Below are positions 19,660 to 29,196 of a stretch of DNA of 50,530 nt, piece after piece. Source of the DNA: Bradyrhizobium sp. CSS354 (GTDB lineage Bacteria; Pseudomonadota; Alphaproteobacteria; Rhizobiales; Xanthobacteraceae); assembly GCF_029051725.1 (NCBI RefSeq), contig NZ_JAACFU010000030.1, forward strand, positions 1 through 50,530. The letters run 5' to 3'. The notes below the pieces were generated by a model that worked only from the letters and a program-made list of their open reading frames with translations, made no database searches and was not told the DNA's origin. Position 1 is the stretch's first letter. Each line of letters starts with the position of its first letter. Both the position numbers and the translations under genes were made by a program.

Positions 19660-19758
19660 ATGCGCAATCATGACCTTGTTTCCGGTAGCTTCCTGGCACT
19701 GACCGCGGCTGGCCTCGCGCTGCTCTGCTCGAGCCTGCTCGTCTTTGCCTTCGCTTAG
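19660..19758 (+). CDS. Predicted 32-residue single-span membrane microprotein
   Basis: ATG 19660 has GAGGG seven bases upstream. The peptide has a short polar head (MRNHDLVSGS) and then a single hydrophobic helix (LALTAAGLALLCSSLLVFAF) up to TAG. Nothing is known of its role. The ribosome site and clean membrane helix support it, but a chance frame cannot be excluded. Confidence 0.35.
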   Translation: MRNHDLVSGSFLALTAAGLALLCSSLLVFAFA

Positions 19759-20374
19759 CGGCTGCATCCGAAGACGAGGAACCGATCGATATCGAGCATA
19801 TGGAATTTTGAGCCGATGGTCCTGCTGCGGTGAAGACGCTAAGCGTCGGCATCCAGTAGGCGTTCTGCAGCATTGGCGGCTCCGCGGCAAAGCCGCCGTT
19901 TCTAAGCGGATTGAATAGATATCATGTCCTCTGGAAGGAAGATCGTCGCCTTATGAAGGTGACGGTATCGCCGGTCAGTCGCCGCGATTGCCGATCGCTG
20001 GAGCGCCGTCGGCACAAGCCGACAGTCATTGGTGAAATCCGGCGAAAAACGGCATCAGACGCGGAATTCAGGCGTCAGCGCCGCGCCATTGCATTAATCA
20101 ATATCGCCATATGGCTACTGTGCAAGGGCGAACGTGACCGTTGCACGAGCCGACGTTTGTGGAGACCGGCAAAGTACAATGGCGGCGGCAAACCAATTCC
20201 AATTGGACGAAGCAGCAAATGATCTGGCTGCAGACAATCTGATGCGCTCGGGAACGAAGTCGTCCGATCGGCGCGCCGGTCCATTGCGATGGGTCAGCTA
20301 GTCCGGAATGGAAAACGAGGCGGCTGAAGCCATCGGCATGCTGATGTAACTCCAGCCAGGACGGCAGGACTAAC
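19759..20374. other. Region upstream of the deacetylase, no confident gene
   Basis: Two possible hairpins lie at about 19838-19848 (ACGCTAAGCGT) and 19873-19898 (GGCGGC...GCCGCC). A short plus-strand frame from ATG 20177 gives 37 codons without similarity. No other feature is supported. Confidence 0.35.
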
Positions 20375-21220
20375 TTGTTCAAGTCCGCAACCAGACACCT
20401 GTTCGGGTACGACCCCGATGGCAGATCTCGGCACGAATGGATCCTGCTGCTTGTGAGCGCCGCGACGGCGGTGCTTGCCGGCATCACGGCTGCGGAGGCG
20501 GCCGACTGTCCGCGTAAGGACGCGCTCGGGACCTCGCGCGTGCTCGCCGTTGACGCCAAGAGTCATCCACGGGTCGGACTGAAGAGCTTTCCCCAGACGC
20601 TGCCCTTGGCCGACCACGAGGTTGTGCTGACCTTCGACGACGGGCCCCAGCCGCCGTATACAGAAGAGGTGCTGGCGGCGCTCGCGCAGGAGTGCGTCCG
20701 AGCCACGTTCTTCCTGGTCGGCAAGTCGTCAGCCCAATATCCCGAGCTCGTGCGGCGCGCGGCCGCGCAAGGCCACACCATCGCGCACCACACTTGGTCG
20801 CATTCGATGGCGTCGAAGATCAGCTTCGAGAAGGCAAAAGAGGACATCGACCGGGGGATTGCGGCCGAGGAAATGGCGCTTCATGGCGTATCGACAATGG
20901 CGCCCTCGACGCCATTCTTCCGCTTCCCCTATTTCGACTCGACCCCTAAGACGCTCGAGCTACTCCAGTCTCGGGGCATCGTCGTGTTCGGAGCGGACCT
21001 GTGGGCCAGCGATTGGGAGGAAATGACGCCAGACCAGGAGCTGAAGCTGATCACCAGTCGGCTCAATGCCGAGGGGAAGGGGATCATTCTGTTTCACGAC
21101 GCCAAGGCACATACCGCCGCGATGATGGCCGCCTTCCTACGGTACCTGGACGACAACGGCTATCACGTCGTTCACGTCGTTCCGACCGCGCCGCTGCAGA
21201 GGAATGCCGATACGCATTAA
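20375..21220 (+). CDS. Polysaccharide deacetylase, NodB-homology (CE4) domain
   Basis: CE4 enzymes remove N- or O-acetyl groups from chitin-like, peptidoglycan or other glycans using a divalent metal. The catalytic and metal motifs are intact: TFDDGP (motif 1) and HTIAHHTWSHS (motif 2, HxxxxxxH). The later block FFRFPYFDSTP (motif 3) is also present. An N-terminal hydrophobic segment (WILLLVSAATAVLAGITAAEAA) indicates export. At 281 residues it is longer than NodB and is not NodB itself. The start is uncertain (TTG 20375 gives the signal-bearing form). A decayed duplicate lies at 3560-4190. The GNAT gene 1.2 kb downstream is duplicated with it. Confidence 0.85.
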   Translation: MFKSATRHLFGYDPDGRSRHEWILLLVSAATAVLAGITAAEAADCPRKDALGTSRVLAVDAKSHPRVGLKSFPQTLPLADHEVVLTFDDGPQPPYTEEVLAALAQECVRATFFLVGKSSAQYPELVRRAAAQGHTIAHHTWSHSMASKISFEKAKEDIDRGIAAEEMALHGVSTMAPSTPFFRFPYFDSTPKTLELLQSRGIVVFGADLWASDWEEMTPDQELKLITSRLNAEGKGIILFHDAKAHTAAMMAAFLRYLDDNGYHVVHVVPTAPLQRNADTH

Positions 21221-22446
21221 TGGCCGAATGTCACGGCGGCGAAGAGTGGAGCAATCCCGAATCCACTGAGCCGTCGTTCATGCGAGCCGGTGCAAGGATG
21301 AAGGCGGAATCGCGCCTGAGCCGTTTCGGGCAGGTAGGAACCGCAAAGTGACGTAGATCACGTCAGACGTCCGCCTCACACTTGCCGTTTACGCGCCGGC
21401 AGGAGTGGCAGGGGCGGATAGCCGCTCAATATCTTCGTCCTACTTCCTGATTTTGGAATGGAGAAGCCCACCGCTCGTGACCCGAGCTATCTTCCTCTGA
21501 AATGCCGCGACCGTCTCACGCTTTAATGCGGGTCCGCAAGCATTAGAAGAGGTCTCCAAACAAGCAGATCGTAAAGTGATGCACGTGAACGATAAAGACG
21601 ATCTCGCGCGACACGGGCCCGACTCACAAAGCATTTAACGGCAATGCGATGGCAGTCCGAGAACCCGGCTCATCAGGACGGGACATTGTCTATTCGAGGA
21701 ACGCGCGAGAAGCCGGCCTCAATCGCGAGCTCAACGACCAAGTTACACGTGTTCTTCGGGCCGTGATGTTCTTCATTGCGCGGCAACAAATGGCGCGTCC
21801 GGTGAGAGATTAGAAAAACTGATTATCTAAACACTACCAAAAATAGTGTGCCTTGGACTCGCGCGTTCCACGATTCTTTGAGAGCATTGATCTCAGCCAA
21901 TGAGGCGGGTCAGGGTCGCTCATGATGCCCAACAATTTCTCCGACAAGGTGAGTAATTCAGTTATTGACGCGAGCCGATGAGCGTTCCTTCCGCGACGCG
22001 CGCAGCCCTTGCGATGGGAGCGTCAAATGTGATTGCTCGGGACTGGATCCGGCAAATCGCTGGTCGGCCTGCCGCTCGAAACTTTCTACGAGGGGGAGCG
22101 TAGATCCAGATCAGTGAGCCTGTTCGCAAGCGGTCAGCCTCGCTCCTGTAACGTCCGAGCATCAACACGAAGCCCCCGATGTGGGGCGACACGCAAGTCG
22201 AAAGAAGAAGAGACTGCTCCGTGCGACCATTACGATGTTCGACAAGTCACTCCTCCGAGTTTCTGAGATATTTTAACTTAGCTGGGAGCGACACAAAGAC
22301 GCTATCACCTCGGTGTGAACTCGGCCGTCATCTGACCTTCAACCGTGCGGCATATCTGTTTTGGATCGGGTGCTGCGGCAGCCTCCTGCCCCGATGCCGC
22401 CGCTGAATCAGGTCGTATGTTAGTTAAACCTGTAAGAGGATATGAC
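21221..22446. other. 1.2-kb spacer within the module
   Basis: It is conserved with 4191-5350 except for small indels. The only frame I would keep is 21649-21813, listed separately. Its function as spacer, leader or former gene is unknown. Confidence 0.4.
21649..21813 (+). CDS. Hypothetical 54-residue protein, tentative
   Basis: The frame contains NAREAGLNRELNDQVTRVL followed by a short hydrophobic piece (RAVMFFIARQQ). The homologous stretch in the decayed copy keeps the first 38 codons and then shifts frame, as its neighbours do. No ribosome site and no known family, so confidence is low. Confidence 0.3.
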   Translation: MAVREPGSSGRDIVYSRNAREAGLNRELNDQVTRVLRAVMFFIARQQMARPVRD

Positions 22447-23019
22447 ATGGTGTCCACGCGTGAAGTCTCTATCGATGACGCCACAACGGTGACTCACATG
22501 GTTGCTGCCCTACTTGCCGAACTTGAGGGCGGACAAAAGCAGGGCGGACCAGATACCCAGCTTGTTGTCGACCTCCTGGCCATGAAAGAGCGGGTCTATG
22601 GGTTTCTGGCCTACTCGGAGGCACACCCGGTCGGCCTGATTATGTTGTCGGAAAGCGCCGCCCTTTTCGCGGGCGGAACCTACGGTATTATCACCGAACT
22701 CTACGTGGTGCCGGATCAGCGATCGTCTGGAGTCGCGATGCGTCTTATTGAGGCTGCGGTGGGCCTGGGGACGGCAAAAGGCTGGGGCCAGCTCGAAGTG
22801 GGGGCGCCGAGGCAGCCCACGTGGAGCCGTAGCCCCACCTCAGCATTGTACTTGAAGGCTGGTTTTGCAGAAGTCGGCCCACGCCTCAAGTTGCCGTTAC
22901 ACGGCTTAGCTAGTCAACGCGCGAAACGTAATGCTGCGGAGAGATCGCGGTTAGATCCTCGGCGGCAACGCGCAATAAGCCGCTGTATCCCCGAATCGTC
23001 CTCTGCGAGATTTGCGTGA
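22447..23019 (+). CDS. GNAT-family N-acetyltransferase
   Basis: The 190-residue protein starts at ATG 22447, with AGAGGA six bases upstream. GNAT features are present: the beta-strand pair ending ITELYVVPDQRSSGVAMRL, which holds the acetyl-CoA pyrophosphate loop (Q/RxxGxA), and the C-terminal SALYLKAGFAEVG motif. The substrate is unknown. It is duplicated together with the upstream deacetylase, suggesting a linked role, for example on amino-sugar-containing glycans; this is inference. The paralogue at 5351 is dead. Confidence 0.85.
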   Translation: MVSTREVSIDDATTVTHMVAALLAELEGGQKQGGPDTQLVVDLLAMKERVYGFLAYSEAHPVGLIMLSESAALFAGGTYGIITELYVVPDQRSSGVAMRLIEAAVGLGTAKGWGQLEVGAPRQPTWSRSPTSALYLKAGFAEVGPRLKLPLHGLASQRAKRNAAERSRLDPRRQRAISRCIPESSSARFA

Positions 23020-23269
23020 GCGTCGATTTGCGGGCGATCGACCCGCGGTGAAGTTTGTAGTGCCGGGTGTGAGTCCGGCCGACAAGTTAGAGACACCGGC
23101 GCATCTCAAACCCCTCATTCTGAGTGGGCCAATCGGCATGCCCAGCTCGAAAGGACATGAACCGCTGCGCCGCGCAGAGGGTCGGCCTCTGCGCGGCAAC
23201 GAGCCTTCTGTAAGAACGGAACGCTGGCCAGTCTCCCAGGGTGTAGGGATGCGGCGCTTTTCCAAATGC

Positions 23270-24505
23270 TCACGAGGCCGCCCCATCCGTTGACCTGTTC
23301 CTGACCGGCTTAATATTCTTCGCGGTCACTTGCGCTGGCGTCGCACCGACGAACTGTTCGTACAGAAGAGGATCTGTGGCGCCCTCGGTGTTGATCAGGA
23401 AGACCCGGGCATTGGGTCCAAGACCAATCTTACCACGCAAGGTCGGGTCGGAAGCAGCCTTCAATAAGGCTGCGAGGCCAACACCACCACTTTCGCCTGC
23501 AATGACAGCGGGATCGCTATCCTTCGGATTTGCCAGACATTTCATCACGCTGATTGCGTCCTCGTCGTCCACAGTCATAAAAGCATCCGCTGTGCGCGAA
23601 AGGATGCGCCAAGCGACGAGCGAAGGCTCGTAGCATTCGAGCATCGCCATCACGGTCGATTGCCCATGATCTACCTTGACAGAATGCCCGGCCCGCGCGC
23701 TTTCGAAGAGGCATGCTGCCCGCGAGGGATCGACAACTGTGAAGAACGGGCGCTCGTCGCCGAACAGAATTGATAGATGTCCAGCAACGGCTGCAGCGAT
23801 CCCACCGACGCCTGCCTGGATGAAGACGTGTGTCGGCGGCTCCGGTAGCTGGCGGAGTGCTTCGCTCACAAGTGCGGTGTATCCCTGCATTACAAAGCGG
23901 GGGATCCGCTCGTAGCCAGGCCAGGACGTGTCAGACACTGTGATCCAACCTTCTTGAGCTGCAACTCGCGATGCTTGGACGACAGAATCGTCATAGTTGC
24001 CGTCGACGCGGATCATCTGCGCGCCAAAGCCGGCAATGGCGGCGATGCGCTCGTTGCTCACGCCTGAATGAACGAAGATGGCGCATTTTGCACCAACGAG
24101 CTGGGCGCCCTGAGCAACCGATCTGCCATGGTTGCCATCCGTGGCGCAAGAGACCGTCATACCGCTTGCCACGGAATTCACTTCACGTGTGTGCACCTCG
24201 GACACGTCAACATCGCGACCGAGCTGCCAAGTTGCTTCCTCGAGCACCAGACGGATCACAGCATAGGAACCTCCCAAGGCTTTGAAACTCCCAAGGCCGA
24301 GACGTTGGCCTTCGTCCTTTAGATGGATCGAACCCACTCCAATCTCGCGGGCAACGCCTAGCAAAGAAACAAGAGGGGTTTCCTTGTGGCCATCGCGATG
24401 CTTGAGAAACCACTCGACCTCGCGAGCGGCTTCGACGCTCACCGCGTCGGCGTCCGAGGAATCGAGGGGAGCGCGGTGGTCGATGTGTTGGTTGAGGAGA
24501 AACAT
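23270..24505 (-). CDS. dpaL: Diaminopropionate ammonia-lyase-like PLP enzyme
   Basis: The enzyme is predicted to convert 2,3-diaminopropionate to pyruvate and two ammonia. It is a fold-type II PLP protein of 411 residues. The PLP lysine is K75 in GLGSFKALGG; the substrate loop is CATDGNHGRSVA and the phosphate-binding loop is AGVGGIAAAVAG. The DpaL pattern TVSDTSWPGYERIPRFVMQG is present. It is transcribed leftward from a possible group that includes a broken mmsA, DUF3551 and marR. Its 3' end meets the duplicated module. Serine/threonine dehydratase is the alternative, but the DpaL-specific blocks make it less likely. Confidence 0.85.
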   Translation of the reverse strand: MFLLNQHIDHRAPLDSSDADAVSVEAAREVEWFLKHRDGHKETPLVSLLGVAREIGVGSIHLKDEGQRLGLGSFKALGGSYAVIRLVLEEATWQLGRDVDVSEVHTREVNSVASGMTVSCATDGNHGRSVAQGAQLVGAKCAIFVHSGVSNERIAAIAGFGAQMIRVDGNYDDSVVQASRVAAQEGWITVSDTSWPGYERIPRFVMQGYTALVSEALRQLPEPPTHVFIQAGVGGIAAAVAGHLSILFGDERPFFTVVDPSRAACLFESARAGHSVKVDHGQSTVMAMLECYEPSLVAWRILSRTADAFMTVDDEDAISVMKCLANPKDSDPAVIAGESGGVGLAALLKAASDPTLRGKIGLGPNARVFLINTEGATDPLLYEQFVGATPAQVTAKNIKPVRNRSTDGAAS

Positions 24506-24766
24506 GGTCTGCCTCGTCAGTAGCGCTATGTATGGGATACCTCATTCACGACGATATAAGTGGCTTATTCTGCGTCGATTTTGAAGCAGCGCCCGGGTAT
24601 TGTACGCGCCTTTGCCACGACCAGGTTTTCGATCGACGATCCTCTTACAACAATCGAGCAAAGTTCACAGAAACCTGCGGCCCGCGCGCTATATCAGCGC
24701 GTCTGGAGAGCAGCTATGTGGGAAGGCCGTGGGACCGCCCACGGCCTTCTCCTTCAAAAGGACAGC
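24506..24766. other. Gap between dpaL and mmsA remnant
   Basis: This holds the dpaL upstream region. Small frames here have no similarity to known proteins. Confidence 0.35.
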
Positions 24767-25696
24767 TCATCGCCGGCATAAGAAATTCGCCGCCGGCGCG
24801 GACCCCCTCGGCCACCGGGTCGTGATCGTCTTGCGCTTGGTGTAGAAGCGAACGCCCTCGGGACCATGCACGTGGTGATCGTCGAACCGGGACGCTTTCC
24901 AGCCACCGAATGAGGGGAGCGGCATCCGCACGGGGATCGGAGCGTTGATCCCAACCATTCCGACTTGAGTTTGATGGGCAAACTCGCGGGCCGCATCACC
25001 ATCTCTGGTGAAGAGTGGCGGTGCCGCTGCCAAATTCGTTCTTATTAATCATGTCAGCTGCATCATCATAGGAGTTGGCGCGAGCCAACGCGAGGACGGG
25101 ACCGAGATCGATCTCTTCGCAGTAAATTGTTCATGTCGGTGGTCACGCTATCAAACAGACTTCCACCGATGAGATATCCCCCTTCATAGCCTTGACGCCG
25201 AAGTTCGCGTCGGTCGACGATCAGCTTTGCACCTTCTTGTACGTCCGCGTCGATGTAGCCTCGGACCTTATCGAGATGTGGCTTTGTTGCTAGTGGCGCC
25301 ATTTCGGCATCGGGACCAGTGCCAGGACCGACGTTCAGGGCGCGGACCTTAGGCGCCAGCTTTTTCAGAGCATCGACCGCGGGGTCCATTTCGGCGTCCG
25401 GCATGACAATCATGTGGTTCTTGGCGCCTCCGAGAGCCTGGCAGCGCTTGCTGCGACTGGATGCCTCGAGACCGGCGGTCGGATTTGGTCGAGGATTGAG
25501 GCCGGTGCCGGTGCGACAAGATTGCCCAATTGCGCGTGAGGCCGATGAGCCTCCCGTTCCGATCGTTGTGCTTGGCGTCCCGAGGCGACTGAGGACGTGA
25601 GCGTACTCGAGCGAGGACGTCCAACCAGGCGGAAGCCCAATGCTTAACCAGCACGGCGGGTCGATTTATAGGAGCAAAGACTGATGTCTCGACCAC
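24767..25696 (-). pseudogene. mmsA: CoA-acylating methylmalonate-semialdehyde dehydrogenase remnant
   Basis: The minus strand encodes pieces of MmsA in several frames: ALGGAKNHMIVMPDAEMD, then KVRALNVGPGTGPDAEMAPL, then EEGAKL-like and GGSLFDSVTTDM. A frame change is followed by LFTRDGDAAREFAHQTQVGM, VGINAPIPV, SFGGWKASRFDDHHVHGPEG and VRFYT. The block that should carry the catalytic cysteine (GSAGQRCMA) is deleted between DALKKL and APKVRAL. The N-terminal half is absent or unreadable. The enzyme is dead. Confidence 0.8.
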
Positions 25697-25712
25697 ACTT
25701 GGCGATCACCCA

Positions 25713-25976
25713 TCAGCGCAGGTGCCCTTGTTGCTGGAATGCATAGATCGGATTCATCCCGCAATAGGCTAGGGTACCGGAGGCAGTGGCCATGCACTGG
25801 TCATAGGTCGAGAACTGGCAATTGCCTGGATATCCCCAGATACGTCCCTGGAGGCAATAAACGTCCTGCCGAGCCGGTGGAATGAAAGAACGACCCCGCG
25901 GAGCGGCGGTCAATGGCGATGCAAAGCCGATGAGGATGGAAAGTGCAAGCACACTGATAAAGGGAAGGTTGCGCAT
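25713..25976 (-). CDS. DUF3551 family small secreted protein
   Basis: The 87-residue protein starts at ATG 25976, with GGAGG eleven bases upstream. A signal peptide (MRNLPFISVLALSILIGFAS) precedes a short mature part with the DUF3551 cysteine pattern YCLQGRIWGYPGNCQFSTYD and QCMATASGTLAYCGMNP. This family is abundant in Bradyrhizobium and of unknown function. A TTGA-N6-TCAA site lies about 40 bp upstream (26011-26024). Confidence 0.8.
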   Translation of the reverse strand: MRNLPFISVLALSILIGFASPLTAAPRGRSFIPPARQDVYCLQGRIWGYPGNCQFSTYDQCMATASGTLAYCGMNPIYAFQQQGHLR

Positions 25977-26328
25977 GAGACCTTTAACCTCCAAATCTAG
26001 AATTGATGTTTTGATCTTGGTCAATGGCAAACAGCTTCGTAGACGGCTTGGCCGACGGACTTCGTCGCGATCTGCAGATTCCACAAAGACTTCGCGGCCG
26101 ACCGATGTAACAGGTTGGGGACGTCAGAAATCTGAACTCCGCGGAGAACTCTGGCCTCACACTCGCCCAATCGACTAGCGCTCGATCCACAAATGGCAAC
26201 TTTAGCCTGTCACCGCTGCGACTGGCCGCCGCGAGGAACCCATGTGCTCCTCATGGCGGTAGTGCTTCACATGAGGGCACGCGGCCCAGGCATTCAAGCA
26301 ACCGTGGATCATCCAAAGCGCCTCCCTT

Positions 26329-26868
26329 CTAACGTCGGCCCCTCCCTCGGGCTGACTCCGCGCCGGTGTCCAGTAGTTCGGCTTTCAGGCGAGCTCTCTC
26401 CAGCCGCTTCCTGAGTGCTGCAAGTCGGCTCGACAGTCTCATCGATTCCTCAATGCCAAGCTCACCGAAAACGAATTGATCCAGTTCCTCCTGTTGTGCA
26501 GCGATGTTCGCGAGACGCTTACGGGCTTTGTCCGTTAGCGAGAGCTGGACGACCCGAGCATCCCTGATACCGGTCTTGCGCCGCACAAATCCGACTTTCT
26601 CCAGCGCCTTCGAATGTAGCGTGATGAAGGACGGGTCGACTTTCATCAGTTTTGCGACCACTCCGGCCGGCGCACCGCCATCCTTGTCTAAGTCCATCAC
26701 CGCCATCAAGATCGCCAATTGTGTTCCACTAATGCCGAGTGCCTCGGCTCGAACGTGAAGAAAATCTTCCAGACAGACGTTGAGGGATCTGATCTCCAAC
26801 GTTAATCGCCGCACCACCTCCTGACTCTCAGCAGAGCCATTTCCCCCTCGCGTTGCTTGCTTAGCCAA
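26329..26868 (-). CDS. MarR-family transcriptional regulator
   Basis: A 179-residue protein with a central winged helix: ISGTQLAILMAVMDLDKDGG then KLMKVDPSFITLHSKALEKV and GFVRRKTGIRDARVVQLSLT (recognition helix and wing with the usual D/R-R...V-L-T). The C-terminus is a basic dimerisation helix. The length is at the upper end for the family. Targets may be its own gene and the leftward genes, but no operator is evident. Confidence 0.85.
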   Translation of the reverse strand: MAKQATRGGNGSAESQEVVRRLTLEIRSLNVCLEDFLHVRAEALGISGTQLAILMAVMDLDKDGGAPAGVVAKLMKVDPSFITLHSKALEKVGFVRRKTGIRDARVVQLSLTDKARKRLANIAAQQEELDQFVFGELGIEESMRLSSRLAALRKRLERARLKAELLDTGAESARGRGRR

Positions 26869-27852
26869 ATGCGGTGCCGTCGAATGTTAGGACCCTGCTC
26901 AAAGCTCGTTCGCGCTGACAAGGTTCAAAGAGGGACAATGTGTTGGGCCTCACGTGCTTACTTCCGTCGATTATTGGAGAATGCCAAGAAGTGGCCCGAA
27001 GTACGAGACTCCCGGCGAGACTCCCGGCCTCCATGTCGGCGGCTACTGCTTGCCAACCTATTGGCTTCACCAAAGATAGTAGGCTCGCCGCTCAAAAAGA
27101 GACCCTCGATTCGTAGTGTCGCGCACACCGGCGCGACACTACATTTCTTACGCTCCGGCCACAGGTTGCCCCCAATGCGGGAAGAGACCGTACTCGGATC
27201 TGGACAACGGCTCGAATATCTCTCGAGAGTGGGGCAGCTCTGCGCTTAACGGAATCGCAACTTTGCACAATCGACACGGTGGAATTCATCAAAAACGGTC
27301 GCCGGAACGCCGAATTCAAGCGCGATCGCAGCGTTGCATCTCGTCTATTGCCGCCCACGAGCGCGTGTTGCCGCCCGACGAGGCAGAGGATTTCGTTCGT
27401 CGGCTGTCCGACAATCCGGCCCTTAATTGTCGAGGAACAGGGAGCGAAGACCGTATCCAACTCCTGCCGTACCTGGGCTGAGGATCGGCGGGAGCGCGTT
27501 CGGGTCATGCGGAAGCGGAAGCGATCGAAAACGTACGGGTAGCCCCATCGGACGAGGCGCATCCAGATCCCGCCTTCCGGCCCCGAGTCATTCTTCCTTG
27601 CCGTCGAGACTTGATCACCCGCCGGCTAAACTCGGCGCGACAACTCACTTATAAGATGTCTGGAAGGCACGGCCGCAGAAGGACAGATCTATTCGCCGAA
27701 TCCGTGCACCGGGAGTGAACCTCGCTCAGATCCCGACTTCTTATGAGGGGCATAGATAAATCTCCCCTCGCTTACGCCTTCGCCGTCCAGCGACCCAATG
27801 AAAACAACCCGTTAGGCTTCGCGGCATCGTCAAATCAGTGTTGTCAGGCGAA
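26869..27852. other. 1 kb without recognisable genes, contains a strong inverted repeat
   Basis: Short overlapping frames only. The one notable structure is the perfect inverted repeat at 27113-27142, listed separately. Confidence 0.4.
27113..27142. repeat. Perfect 11-bp inverted repeat with 8-bp loop
   Basis: GTAGTGTCGCG (27113-27123) and its exact complement CGCGACACTAC (27132-27142) flank CACACCGG. There is no T-run, so it is a weak terminator at best; it could be an operator or an old IS end. Confidence 0.8.
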
Positions 27853-29196
27853 TTATGCTATCGCCTGAATGGCGTTGGAAAAGATGCTGGCCGGCCGGTC
27901 CAGGCCGTAATGATCGCGCAGCGTTGTGCCCGTGTAATCGTGACGGAATAGGCCGCGCTTGCGCAGAATGGGCACGACCTGCTCGGCGAAGATGTCGAAC
28001 CCGCCGGGCAGCCAGGGCGGCATGACGTTGAAACCATCGGCTGCGCCGTTCTCGAACCAGGTCTGAATGTTGTCGGCGATCTTTTCCGGCGGTCCGGCTA
28101 TCACCCAATGGCCGCGGGCGCCGGCCAGGCGCTGTACGAGCTGACGAATCGTCGGCTTCTCGCGATCAACGATGTCGATCACCAGCTTGAAGCGGCTGGC
28201 AGCGCCGTGGGCGCCCTCGGTATCGATCAGATGACGAGGAAAGGGGCCGTCGAAATCAAACCCGGAGAGGTCGAGACCGATCATCTGGCGTAGCTGGCTC
28301 AGCGAATACTCGGGCTGGATCAGCTCGTTGAACTCGTCCTGCAGCCGATCGGCCTCGATCTGCGTGCTGGCGATGAAAGGACTGATGCCGGGTAGAATCT
28401 TGATCTGATCGGGACTGCGGTCGAAGGCGCGCGCCTGACGCTTGATGTCGGCATAGAATTCCTGGGCGCTCGCCAGTGTCTGATGCGCGGTGAAGATGGC
28501 TTCGGCGAAACGCGCCGCAAAGGCGCGTCCGTCGTCGGAAGAGCCGGCCTGGACATAGACCGGTCGTCCCTGCGGCGTCCTTGAGATGTTGAGCGGCCCA
28601 CGCACGCGGAAGTGCTTTCCGATGTGATTGATTGAGTGGATCTTGCCGGTGTCGGCGAAAACACCCGAGATGGGGTCGTTGACGAGCGCGTCGTCCTCCC
28701 AACTGTCCCAAAGCCGCGTGATGACATCGAGATATTCCCGCGCCCGCTCATAGCGTTCGTGATGCGGAGGATGCTCGGGCAAGCCAAAGTTCTGCGCGGC
28801 CTGCGGCGTGCTCGTTGTCACGATGTTCCAGCCGGCCCGGCCGCTACTGATGTGATCCAGCGAGGCGAACAGCCGCGCCAAATTGTAGGGCTCGGTATAG
28901 GTCGTCGATGCCGTGGCAATCAGGCCGATCCGCTGGGTGGCGGAGGCGATCGCGGTGAGCAGGGTGATCGGCTCGAGCCGAAACCGCTGGGCATAGCGGA
29001 CATTGTCCGCCAGCGCCGGGCCATCGGCGAAGAAAACCGCGTCGAACTTGTGCGCTTCAGCGCGCTGTGCCAGCTCCTGATAGTAGGTGACGTCGAGGAT
29101 GCGATTGGCCGCCGAACTCCTGTGGCGCCAGGCAGCCTCGTGATGGCCGTCCGGATAGATGAAGAAGTTGAGGGAAAGCTGCCGTCGTTCGCTCAT
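27853..29196 (-). CDS. Flavin-dependent monooxygenase, NtaA/SnaA/DszA (bacterial luciferase-like) family
   Basis: The 447-residue protein uses FMNH2 and O2 to oxidise xenobiotic or organosulfur substrates. Family blocks are seen: FFADGPALADN near the N-terminus, ITLLTAIASATQRIGLIATA, then ASLDHISSGRAGWNIVTT, NFGLPEHPPHHERY, and GRPVYVQAGSSDDGR in the middle. The late block HWVIAGPPEKIADNIQTWFE is also present. It diverges from a dioxygenase-ABC importer operon and probably shares its regulation. An NADH:FMN reductase gene is not adjacent. A fragment of a second copy is at 35212-35645. The exact substrate is unknown. Confidence 0.9.
   Translation of the reverse strand: MSERRQLSLNFFIYPDGHHEAAWRHRSSAANRILDVTYYQELAQRAEAHKFDAVFFADGPALADNVRYAQRFRLEPITLLTAIASATQRIGLIATASTTYTEPYNLARLFASLDHISSGRAGWNIVTTSTPQAAQNFGLPEHPPHHERYERAREYLDVITRLWDSWEDDALVNDPISGVFADTGKIHSINHIGKHFRVRGPLNISRTPQGRPVYVQAGSSDDGRAFAARFAEAIFTAHQTLASAQEFYADIKRQARAFDRSPDQIKILPGISPFIASTQIEADRLQDEFNELIQPEYSLSQLRQMIGLDLSGFDFDGPFPRHLIDTEGAHGAASRFKLVIDIVDREKPTIRQLVQRLAGARGHWVIAGPPEKIADNIQTWFENGAADGFNVMPPWLPGGFDIFAEQVVPILRKRGLFRHDYTGTTLRDHYGLDRPASIFSNAIQAIA

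Larger units (their letters stand above)
20560..23280 (+). repeat. Intact copy of the duplicated deacetylase-acetyltransferase module
   Basis: This is the partner of 3560-6165, in the same orientation about 17 kb apart. Both genes are open here. The right end of homology lies close to the 3' end of the ammonia-lyase gene (23270), so the duplication junction is just there. Confidence 0.85.

Noticed and set aside
26011..26024. TTGATCTTGGTCAA, a perfect FixK/FNR half-site pair before the DUF3551 gene
   Set aside because: About one such exact match is expected by chance in 50 kb, and its distance to the ATG leaves no room for the ribosome site if it works as a class-II activator site. Kept only as a note.
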